DNA of 11,469 nt from CBCXVS01 sp965178525 (GTDB lineage Bacteria > Tectomicrobia > Entotheonellia > Entotheonellales > Entotheonellaceae): the NCBI GenBank assembly GCA_965178525.1, contig CBCXVS010000252.1, forward strand, positions 1 through 11,469, written 5' to 3'. Both the position numbers and the translations under genes were made by a program. The notes beneath the pieces were generated by a model. The model ran no database searches. It worked only from the letters and a program-made list of their open reading frames with translations, and was not told the DNA's origin. The first letter of the stretch is position 1. Every line of letters begins with the position of its first letter. Shown here piece by piece: positions 1 to 6,703 of the stretch.

Positions 1-94
1 TCATTAACTATTGGGGAACAACCCTAATTTTTTGTGCGTGTTAGAGGTCACCATTGTCGTTTACCTCGCAATTTGTCTGACGTACCTTACCGTA

Positions 95-113
95 TCCGCC
101 ATAGGATGGCGGA
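95..113. repeat. Inverted repeat, 8-bp arms with 3-nt loop
   Basis: TCCGCCAT is followed by AGG and then ATGGCGGA, a perfect 8-bp stem with a 3-nt loop. A second small hairpin, GGTAT-CGG-ATACC, lies just downstream at 129-141. No T-run follows either one, so they are not standard intrinsic terminators. They could be the remains of a structured 3' end of a gene lying outside the window. Confidence 0.5.
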
Positions 114-388
114 GGGCTGAAAGCGGTAGGTATCGGATACCGAGGAAGAACGCTTGCAGGCAGCAATCACATCGGCCGTGGCAGCACTCTTGAGGGGTAC
201 GGCATGGCGCACGCAACAAAAAAAGGCCTTGCGTTGGAAAATGAAGACAACCGACCTGAAATCATAGAATCATGAACATCGATAAGAATCTATAACGCCC
301 GAATATGGCCCTATTATAGTTACCACTCTCGATATGTCAAGGAAAAATTTTTGTTGAATACAAAAATACGACAGAGTACTTGTAGAAA

Positions 389-410
389 ATTGATTCAATA
401 TAGAATCAAT
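389..410. repeat. Perfect 8-bp palindrome in AT-rich DNA, operator-like
   Basis: ATTGATTC, six bases, then GAATCAAT: a perfect dyad of 22 bp in AT-rich intergenic DNA. Size and symmetry suit the site of a dimeric helix-turn-helix repressor, but no regulator gene lies nearby and I found no well-spaced promoter around it. It could equally be a small hairpin or chance. Confidence 0.4.
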
Positions 411-505
411 ACGTGCTAGAAGAAAGATCAACCTTGCGGTGAGAAGCCCCATGACGGGCGCGTCGCCATCGGCGCTGTAGATGACGGACGGTGGTGCAAA
501 AATGA

Positions 506-2697
506 TTATGGACACCCCTGTAACGACGCGATCCAGGCATCGATGAGCGCAATGCCCTCACGGTCGATGACATTGCGGCCAATAGGCGGCATCCGGTTGA
601 CGTCTAGAGCGTGCAGGCGCAGCGAGACGACCGAGCGTTCGGGGGCCCCAGGCGCGACAAGACGCGCCCGGGAGATGCCGAGATTACCCATCTCCGGTGG
701 CACACCGCACACGCCCATAGAGGCGTCCGGGGTGGTGAAGCGAAAATCTGCCGGTCCTTCACTTGGCCCCTTCGGACGGTGACAATGCGCGCAGTTGGCA
801 TGCAGATAGGCGCGCGCAGCGCCCCTGGCTGGTTGGGATCGGACGTGCGCGGCAACGCCGGGAGGGCCGCAGGTGATGCAGGCAAAGGCGCATCGAATAG
901 GCCAATGTGGGCGAAGGTCACGAGTTGGTTGGCCGTACGCCCCGTGCTGGCATACGCGAAGGCGCGATTCATCTGGGCCGTTTCAAGACCCAAGGCGTGC
1001 CCGGCGGCGGCGGTATGGCATTGCAGGCACTGTGCCCGGCTCGGAATGGTATAGATTTGCCCAGCGAGCATACGGGTTTTGCCGCCTGCAAGTAGCGTCG
1101 CCTCGGTCTGCGCCTCATTCCACTCATAGGTGTAGCCCGCCCAGCCGCCATCGTCATGGCGCACGAGAAGCCGTGTCTCAATCAGCCTGCCCGCAAAGGC
1201 AAACGCCTTCACCAGCACCGTCCCAATTGGAAAGTCCCAGTCGCCGTCCGGGCCAATGTGCACGGTCGTATCCGGTGGCAAGGCGAGCCAGCGCTGCTTC
1301 GACGCGCCATCCGACCAGAGCGGGACATTGACATCATACGAAATCAGGCCTGGCGCGGGCTGCGTCGGGTCACGAGGATCGACGCAGCCCGTGGCCGACA
1401 AGGTTTGCGGGAAGCGCGTTGCCACCGGGTTCAGCGTGCCCGGAACCAGGCGGTAGATGGCGTCGAACAGCAGGACGTAGAGTTCCCCGTTATGATCCTC
1501 GGCAAAGGCCCGCATGCCGTCTACGTCGCCTACCCGCTCGCTCAGAACTTGTGGCGCGGGCTGCCCTACCCTGTCGTAAAACAAACCCCAAATGCGCTCT
1601 TGCCCTACGTCGCCATAGAGATATACACCCTGCAAGTCGGAAAGCATCATGCCGCGATAGACATAGCCACCAATGACGGCCTGCCCATCGTCGCGGCCAT
1701 ACGCCACGATGGGGTCGATGAGGCCCGTGGCGTTACAGGATGAACGGCGACACTGCGCGCCCTCACGGATCGGCCAGCCATAGTTGCCGCCACGCTCAAC
1801 CCGATTGACCTCTTCTTGCGAGGTGGCGCCGACATCGCCAACCCACAAATCACCGGTGGCGCGATCGAAGCTCCAACGCCACGGATTCCGAAAGCCCCGG
1901 GCATAAATCTCCGGGCGGCCGCCACCCGAGGCAAACGGATTGTCCGGCGGAATGGCATACGGCGTGCCCCTGTCTACGTCCAAACGCAACATGACGCCAT
2001 AGAGATTCCCCGGGTTCTGCACGTCGGCGCTCTGGGATCCGTCTCTAAGACCGAGGTACAGATAGCCATCAGGACCGAAGGCCATATGCCCGGCGACGTG
2101 TCTGGGGGTGCGCTGGTGACGGATGATGAGCACCTGCTCTGAGGCGGGATCGAAGGTTGCGCCACCATCGTCGCTGCTAAAGCGCGACACGTAGGTTGCC
2201 CACGGGTCTCCGGCGCCCAAGTACCTCAGGAATAGATGGCCGTTGGAGGCAAAGCCGGGATGGAACGTCATTCCCAGCAAGCCGCCTGAGCGCCTCTGCC
2301 ACTCGACCCGGTCGCTGATGTCTAAAACGGTCGTTGCGTCCATCACGGTATCGTCATTGATGAAGGCCCGGATGTGTCCGGCCCGTTCCACCACGAACTA
2401 CCGCGAGGTATCGCCCGGGGCTTGCAGCATCGCCACCACGTCGGAGACGACGAGATTCGGAAAGGCGCGCTCCAGTGCGACACGCGTCGCGACGGATGGC
2501 CTGGCAGGGGCGATGCAGGTCGCGTCCAACGGACGCGCATCTAGGCCAGGGGTCGCATCCGCCATCGTCGCTACCATCAAGGCCGCTTGTCGAGAAGGCG
2601 CGGTAACCCCCGCATACGGACACAGGGTGAGCAGGAATAGGATCACAAAAAGATAACCCGCGTAGCCGGGTACGAAGAAGGGTTTCATCTTGGTCAC
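506..2697 (-). pseudogene. Broken exported glucose/sorbosone dehydrogenase-like protein with C-terminal di-heme cytochrome region
   Basis: Reads from GTG at 2697 (or ATG at 2688) with a signal-peptide-like start (residues about 5-35, hydrophobic core FVILFLLTLCPYAGV). The beta-propeller part follows: RHVAGHMAFGPDG (199-211), where the His suits the catalytic base of soluble PQQ glucose dehydrogenases, GFRNPWRWSFD (268-278) and GGNYGW (303-308). The C-terminal part has heme motif CLQCH (1015-1029) and a second, CAHCH (779-793), plus NRMPPIG near residue 703, which may supply an axial Met. The family would oxidise a sugar or alcohol in the periplasm and pass electrons to its own hemes. Two lesions are visible. 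TAG at 2398-2400 (codon 100) stands where DTSR-x-FVVERAG expects Trp (TGG). One base is missing at about 811-825, so CAHCH and the last roughly 100 residues lie in another frame that ends at TAA 506-508. Intact length would be about 730 residues. A sequencing error at either site is possible; two independent lesions favour a pseudogene. PQQ binding and substrate are inferred from family only. Confidence 0.85.
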
Positions 2698-3054
2698 TCA
2701 CTGACGGTTTTGCCCCGGATGTGGCCTATAAATTCCGCTTCCTAGAGTCGTGGGACATTGGCGCAAATAGGACCTCAAAAGGGCCTTATCAAAACGATAG
2801 AGGAGCCAATAGAAATATTGATGGATAAAAGCTTACGCTATTCTATATAATATTGCATATGATATACATAACTAATGTAATAGAGTTTTTAATATATCTC
2901 TATGAAGTTTGTCTACGGCCGGGCCGCATACACTTGGCCACCCACGAAGGAAACGACGCAGCGCTTGACGTGCCGCTGCGAAACCGTATGATGCAGACAT
3001 CAAGAACGAGCACGAGGCCGCGGATGTGATCCGAATATATAGAAGGGGAACGCG
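2698..3054. other. Divergent intergenic region
   Basis: This stretch separates the minus-strand dehydrogenase pseudogene from the plus-strand sulfurtransferase gene. Its centre (about 2820-2910) is strongly AT-rich. A good plus-strand sigma70 promoter is present at 2965-2992. For the minus gene I found no promoter with a convincing -35/-10 pair; TTTATA-like sequence near 2728-2735 is the best -10 candidate. No coding sequence is recognised. Confidence 0.55.
2965..2992 (+). promoter_or_regulatory. Sigma70-type promoter for the sulfurtransferase gene
   Basis: TTGACG at 2965-2970, a 16-base spacer, then TATGAT at 2987-2992. Each box differs from consensus by a single base. It predicts a start near 2999 and a leader of about 55 nt before the ATG at 3055. 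A well-kept promoter argues mildly that the downstream gene is still transcribed despite its in-frame TGA. Confidence 0.6.
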
Positions 3055-3969
3055 ATGCCACGTAGGCCCGATAGGCAAATCTTTGTCAGTGTGGATTGGC
3101 TGGCCGCACACCTAGACGACGACCGGGTGCGTATCCTGGATGCGCGTTACGTCTATCCGCAGGAACAGCCACAGGGCGAGGAGATGTATGCTGCCGGGCA
3201 TATTCCCGGCGCCATATATGTGCACTGGCGTACGGATTTGTCTGTCAATACCCCGCCTATGCCGAATAAGCTCTTGGGACCTGACGCCTTTGCCGCGAAG
3301 ATGGGCCAACTTGGGGTTGACGCTGAGACCACGGTGGTCGTCTACGATGTGGGCAACGTCATTTGGGCCGCCCGCATTTGGTGGGCCTTGCGCCACTACG
3401 GTCACGATAACGTGTATGTTTTGGACGGCGGCGCTGCCGCCTGGCAAGCTGCGGAGCAACCATGGACCGCAGAGGTGCCAGCACCGCTACCCAGGACGTT
3501 TGTGCCGCGCATTCGCCCAGAGATGCGCGCCTCCAAGGCGTCCGTTCGGGCGGCGATTGGTGATGCGCACACCACCATCATTGAAACGCGGCGCGAAGCG
3601 GGTATTCAGGAAGGCGGCGGCACGGTGCAAAGCGCGTTTTGGCTGCCCAGTGCAACGGTCTTCGCCCCCAAGGAAAGCGATCACGCCCTCATTCCCGAGG
3701 CGGAACTCGACCGCTATCTCCAAGAGATCGGCGCCGACCAAGCCGCTCATATCGTCACTACGTGAGGCGGCGGGGTTTCGGCCGCAGGTGTGGCCATGGC
3801 GCTGTATTTACACGGGTACGATAACGTGGCGATGTACGACGGCTCGTGGACCGAGTGGCGACAGGACGAGACCGCGCCACGGGACGACGTAGAGACCATG
3901 AAAGCGCGCTCGCCGCGTGGACCGCGTCCGTTTTCGGATACCGGGAATGTCAAAATGATTGTGGAATAA
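3055..3969 (+). CDS. Two-domain rhodanese (thiosulfate/3-mercaptopyruvate sulfurtransferase) with in-frame TGA at the catalytic Cys
   Basis: Starts at ATG 3055 behind GAAGGGGA. Members of this family move sulfur from thiosulfate or 3-mercaptopyruvate to an acceptor through a persulfide on one cysteine. Domain 1 (about residues 5-125) has AAGHIPGAIYVHW, VVVYDVGN and YVLDGGAAAWQ. Domain 2 begins near 155 with ETRREAG and WLPSATVFAP. At codon 237 the expected VTYCGGGVSAAG reads VTT-TGA-GGGVSAAG, so a conventional call ends at 3765 with 236 residues and no active site. Past the TGA the same frame continues intact through GVAMALYLHGYDNV and YDGSWTEW (residues 263-268), then a tail of about 36 residues without recognisable homology, ending at TAA 3967-3969 (304 residues if read through). 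Either UGA encodes selenocysteine or the gene is a fresh nonsense mutant. Degeneration of the usual HIPGA-like motif in domain 2 (GTVQSAFWLPS) and broken neighbours favour decay; the exact position favours selenocysteine. Confidence 0.8.
3763..3765 (+). other. UGA codon at the sulfurtransferase active-site cysteine position
   Basis: TGA occupies the residue that is the sulfur-carrying Cys in the rhodanese CxGGVSA loop, and one base change from TGC or TGT would produce it. Immediately downstream RNA can fold in two weak ways that meet the loose bacterial SECIS rule (apical loop 16-37 nt after UGA with an early G): arms 3780-3783 with 3792-3795, loop starting GC, and arms about 3785-3789 with 3799-3804, loop starting GU. 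Both stems are short, so they are suggestive at most. No selenocysteine machinery genes lie in the window. Confidence 0.45.
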
Positions 3970-3989
3970 TTGGGTGTGACGTCAGGTCC

Positions 3990-4145
3990 ACCGACGTGTT
4001 TTTCGGCTGGGGCCATGGCGGGCAATTTATTTTTGTTGTGCCCTATCTCCCTATCGCCGTAGTATCCCCGGCGGCGAACTTCCCCCGGGGTGACTCCAGC
4101 TTCAAGATGCTCCGGGACTATATCTTTCCAAGCGTGTGCGACTAA
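3990..4145 (+). pseudogene. C-terminal remnant of a beta-lactamase-family serine hydrolase
   Basis: The frame at 3990-4145 reads VFFGWGHGGQFIFVVP, then VVSPAANFPRGDSSFKMLRD and YIFPSV, and stops at TAA 4143-4145. This matches the end of class C beta-lactamase/6-aminohexanoate-dimer-hydrolase-like proteins, in which a GHGGQ-type loop and a FVVPxLDLVVV strand precede a final LRDYILPAV helix. Only about 50 residues remain of a usual 350-450. The SxxK and YxN parts are absent, there is no start codon or ribosome binding site, and the strand after VVP is already altered (YLPIAVV). It lies directly behind the sulfurtransferase reading frame, which suggests a deletion joined the two. Identified by eye from the conserved C-terminal pattern. 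Confidence 0.55.
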
Positions 4146-4212
4146 GAAAGAGAGGTGTCACTCACCGCGAAAGAATCCAGAGCTCAGAGGTGTGCATACC
4201 CGGTCCACAGAG

Positions 4213-4250
4213 CCGATAGGCCATAGAATAACAACGCCATAGCCTATCGG
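4213..4250. terminator. Inverted repeat between convergent genes, possible terminator
   Basis: CCGATAGGC (4213-4221) and GCCTATCGG (4242-4250) are perfect 9-bp arms around a 20-nt spacer. The hairpin sits 7 bp beyond the stop codon of the minus-strand oxidoreductase gene and faces the plus-strand genes from the other side. ATGTTTCTT follows on the plus strand; there is no T-run on the minus side. A bidirectional terminator is plausible but the long loop lowers confidence. Confidence 0.4.
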
Positions 4251-4257
4251 ATGTTTC

Positions 4258-5454
4258 TTATGAGGTCGCAGCGCCCACCTTCGATGGGGCCTGCATGGCC
4301 GCAATGACTTCCTTGCCAAACTTCTCGATGGAGCCCACCACCTTGTCGTGTGGGATGGTCTCCGTCTGCATAATCAGCATCACTTGATCCACGCCGATGT
4401 CTTCGTACATCTGGCAGGTCTTGATGCAGGACTCGGGGTTGCCGGCGATGATGACGCCACGGTCGGACAGGGTGGTGCCGTCTAACTGGGCAATGGCGGC
4501 ACGGGCGGCGCCGGGGCCGGAGTCCAGGGAGATGCCCACGTCCTTGGCCAGTTGCTTGTGCTCCTCGTCGGACTGGCGCAACCAGCGGCCAAAGTCGGCC
4601 TGCAGATGATCCGGGATGCCGCCCCAGGCTTCCAGCAGCTCTTCGTAGGCGTTGATGCGGCCCTGGATATAGGGCTTGTCGGGGCCGAAGAAGGTCTTCA
4701 TCGACTCCGCCGCCAGGTCCTTGGCGTACTGGTCGTCGTCGTCGCAGAAGGCGTGCACGTTATTGCCCCAGAAGTTGGTGATGAACTCGCCAACGGGCTC
4801 GGCGTCCTTGAGGGCGTCGCGGTAGATTTGGACGAGATCGGCCAAGACCTCGACGGCGTAAGAAGCCGACGACAACACGCCGATGCCCTTCTGAGCCGCC
4901 AGGCGGAAACTGTCCGGGGAGGTGCAGGCCAGGTACAGGTTCGGATGGGGCTGTTGGTAGGGTTTGGGCAGCACGCGCCGCTTCGGCACATTCCAGTGCT
5001 TGCCTTCCCACTCGAACTCGTCGGCCGTCCAGATCTTCGGGAGCATCGTGATGGACTCGTCCCACAGGCTGCGGGTGTCCCTGGGATCCAGGCCCAAGCC
5101 GGTCTGCTCGTAGGCATTAGAGCGGCCGGTTCCCACCTCGATGCGTCCATCGGTGAGCTGGTCCAGCAGGGCGACGCGCTCGGCCACCCGGACGGGGTGG
5201 TGATAGGGCAGGATGCAAACGCCGTAGCCGATGCGGATCTGCTTGGTAATGCGGCTGAGGGCGCCAAAGATGGAGTCCTGGCTGGGCGAGCCGGAGAAGC
5301 CGGTGAGGAAGTGGTGCTCGACGAACCAGAGGTTATTGAACCCTACTTGGTCGGCGAGTTCGCACTGCGCTAGGGTTTCCTTGTACAGCTTGTTCCAATC
5401 AATCTCCGTGCCTTTGAATGGGCGTTGGCATTCATAAAGTAGCCCAAATTGCAT
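4258..5454 (-). CDS. LLM-class (luciferase-like) flavin-dependent oxidoreductase
   Basis: An intact 398-residue protein of the bacterial luciferase-like monooxygenase family, soluble TIM-barrel enzymes that use reduced FMN or F420 to oxidise small organic substrates. Family features seen in order: MQFGLLYECQRPFKG at the start, NNLWFVEHHF (about 45-54), IRIGYGVCILPYHHPVRVAE, then LTDGRIEVGTGRSN (flavin-phosphate region) and WDESITMLPKIW. It ends with IIAGNPESCIKTCQMYEDIG and DQVMLIMQTE, the usual closing strand and helix. The start is ATG at 5452-5454, because AGGAGG (5461-5466 on the opposite strand) stands six bases before it; the open frame extends 15 codons further up without support. It is transcribed alone, divergently from the MoxR operon and convergently with the sulfurtransferase region. 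Substrate and cofactor (FMN or F420) cannot be decided here. Confidence 0.9.
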   Translation of the reverse strand: MQFGLLYECQRPFKGTEIDWNKLYKETLAQCELADQVGFNNLWFVEHHFLTGFSGSPSQDSIFGALSRITKQIRIGYGVCILPYHHPVRVAERVALLDQLTDGRIEVGTGRSNAYEQTGLGLDPRDTRSLWDESITMLPKIWTADEFEWEGKHWNVPKRRVLPKPYQQPHPNLYLACTSPDSFRLAAQKGIGVLSSASYAVEVLADLVQIYRDALKDAEPVGEFITNFWGNNVHAFCDDDDQYAKDLAAESMKTFFGPDKPYIQGRINAYEELLEAWGGIPDHLQADFGRWLRQSDEEHKQLAKDVGISLDSGPGAARAAIAQLDGTTLSDRGVIIAGNPESCIKTCQMYEDIGVDQVMLIMQTETIPHDKVVGSIEKFGKEVIAAMQAPSKVGAATS

Positions 5455-5785
5455 GATGCTCCTCCTGTGCTGCGGCGCAGCATCGCTGAGAGTGTACAAT
5501 CGCTTCGCGTCATCCCTACCTTCTTATATCCCGATGGCAATGTCAAGTTCTGGGGAGTCGCAGGTTTGGGATCGCACAGGAGATGGGGCGGTGAGACGAC
5601 GTTAGGTTCGGATACCGTATTGCGCCGTCAATCTGGAGAGTTTGTCGTGTCTTATCGGCTGCGGGAGGATTTTCACGATTGCATGGATCACCTCATGTTA
5701 GAGCCATAAGAAATGCCCGCGAATTGCCGAAAATATATACGGTCTTGGTAAAAAAATACAATATGGCGTGACAAGGCTGGGGGAT
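5455..5785. other. Divergent intergenic region between oxidoreductase and MoxR operon
   Basis: The oxidoreductase leader contains a small GC hairpin (GCTGC/GCAGC arms at 5469-5473 and 5477-5481) two bases before its AGGAGG. TTGACA occurs on the minus strand near 5541-5546 but has no -10 at standard spacing. On the MoxR side, a TACAAT box lies at 5757-5762 without a good -35. A plus-strand open stretch ends with FVVSYRLREDFHDCMDHLM near 5641-5700; it reads like peptide but I recognise no family and see no start signal. Confidence 0.45.
5757..5762 (+). promoter_or_regulatory. Possible -10 box for the MoxR operon
   Basis: TACAAT differs from TATAAT by one base and follows an A-run. It predicts a start near 5769, leaving about 17 nt before the ATG at 5786. 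No recognisable -35 is found 16-18 bases upstream (the sequence there is a TATATA-like run), so this would be weak or activator dependent. Confidence 0.3.
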
Positions 5786-6703
5786 ATGCCAACACTGACT
5801 GAAATTTCTCAAACATTGATTCAACATCTAGAAACGGTCGTTCTAGGTAAACATCAGCAATTACAATTATCGCTTTGTTGTTTATATGCTAATGGATATT
5901 TACTAATCGAAGATTTACCAGGTATGGGAAAAACAACTCTGTCTCAGGGCATTGCATCTGTATTTGGCTTCAGCTACAAGCGTGTACAATTTACCAGTGA
6001 TTTATTACCGGCGGATATTCTGGGGGCAACCGTGTACGACAAGGCTAAAGAGGCATTTAGCTTTCATCCGGGACCGATCTTTTGTCAGCTGCTTCTCGCT
6101 GATGAGTTGAACCGGGCGACACCGAAAGCGCAAAGTGCGTTATTAGAGGCCATGGAAGAACGGCAAATCAGTATTGAGGGCGTGCAGCATCCGTTACCCC
6201 GGCCATTTTTTGTCATCGCGACCCAGAACTCGCAGAGCCAGACTGGGACCTACGCCTTGCCAGAGTCACAACTGGACCGCTTTCTCATGCGCCTATCGCT
6301 TGGCTACCCGGATGAAACGGCTGAGCGCTCGATTTTATTGGGAGAAAAGGGGCGAGAGCACTTAGGCAGTCTACAGATGGTCATCGAGGTCGCACAACTG
6401 CAACATATTCAACAACGCGTGACGAAAGTGGGGTTATCCAATTCCCTACTCGATTATGTCCAACGGCTGGTCAAAGAGACGCGCAACCCGGACCTCGCCC
6501 ATCTGGGCTTGTCGCCCCGGGGGGCCTTGTCGGTGGTGCGCAGTGCGCAAGCCTGGGCGCTGATGCATGGGCGTCAGCACGTGTTGCCGGAGGATGTGCA
6601 GGCCGTATTTGTGCCGGTGAGTGGGCATCGCATGATTGGCAAGAATCGGCAAGATAGGCAGATATTGGCCGAAAAGGTGTTGCACCGCGTGGCGGTATTG
6701 TGA
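5786..6703 (+). CDS. MoxR-family AAA+ ATPase
   Basis: A 305-residue cytoplasmic AAA+ ATPase of the MoxR group, thought to act as a chaperone-like partner in assembling or maturing protein complexes and commonly encoded next to DUF58 and transglutaminase genes. Visible motifs: Walker A in EDLPGMGKTT (residues 42-51), Walker B LLLADELNRA with D106/E107, sensor 1 ATQN (145-148) followed by SQTGTYALPESQLDRFLM, and the sensor 2 Arg in LSPRGALSV near the C-terminus. Length is typical. I prefer ATG at 5786 with an upstream AAGG/GGGGG stretch; a GTG at 5768 would add six residues but has no ribosome binding site and coincides with the predicted transcript start. First gene of the operon, its TGA overlapping the next start as GTGA. 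The first roughly 250 bases are AT-rich compared with the rest of the gene. Confidence 0.93.
   Translation: MPTLTEISQTLIQHLETVVLGKHQQLQLSLCCLYANGYLLIEDLPGMGKTTLSQGIASVFGFSYKRVQFTSDLLPADILGATVYDKAKEAFSFHPGPIFCQLLLADELNRATPKAQSALLEAMEERQISIEGVQHPLPRPFFVIATQNSQSQTGTYALPESQLDRFLMRLSLGYPDETAERSILLGEKGREHLGSLQMVIEVAQLQHIQQRVTKVGLSNSLLDYVQRLVKETRNPDLAHLGLSPRGALSVVRSAQAWALMHGRQHVLPEDVQAVFVPVSGHRMIGKNRQDRQILAEKVLHRVAVL

Larger units (their letters stand above)
1..505. other. Region without a convincing gene
   Basis: I see no gene I can defend in this half-kilobase. The left part has moderate GC and carries two short hairpins (95-113 and 129-141). On the plus strand, 130-267 is a short open stretch ending in TAG whose middle reads like an amphipathic helix (EEERLQAAITSAVAALL). 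It has no start codon or ribosome binding site and could be the tail of a lost gene; I do not recognise it. The right part (about 280-420) is clearly AT-rich and contains a perfect palindrome (389-410), as regulatory DNA often does. Short open frames on both strands here lack recognisable family motifs. Confidence 0.5.

Noticed and set aside
604..720. A CAVCH heme-like motif in the uncorrected reading frame of the dehydrogenase tail.
   Set aside because: It lies beyond the frameshift; the correct frame there reads MGVCGVPPEMGNLG, typical of the family, so the CxxCH is accidental.
3767..3785. Hairpin GCGGC/GCCGC directly after the sulfurtransferase TGA as a SECIS element.
   Set aside because: Its loop starts only 6 nt after the UGA, too close for the usual bacterial SECIS geometry.
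506..3969. A changed genetic code (TAG or TGA read as sense) to explain the in-frame stops.
   Set aside because: The MoxR gene ends at TGA and the DUF58 and transglutaminase genes end at TAG at natural lengths, and the dehydrogenase also has a frameshift.
4552..5373. Plus-strand open frame of 273 codons opposite the LLM oxidoreductase.
   Set aside because: It is an antisense shadow: the minus-strand product has complete family motifs and a perfect AGGAGG site.
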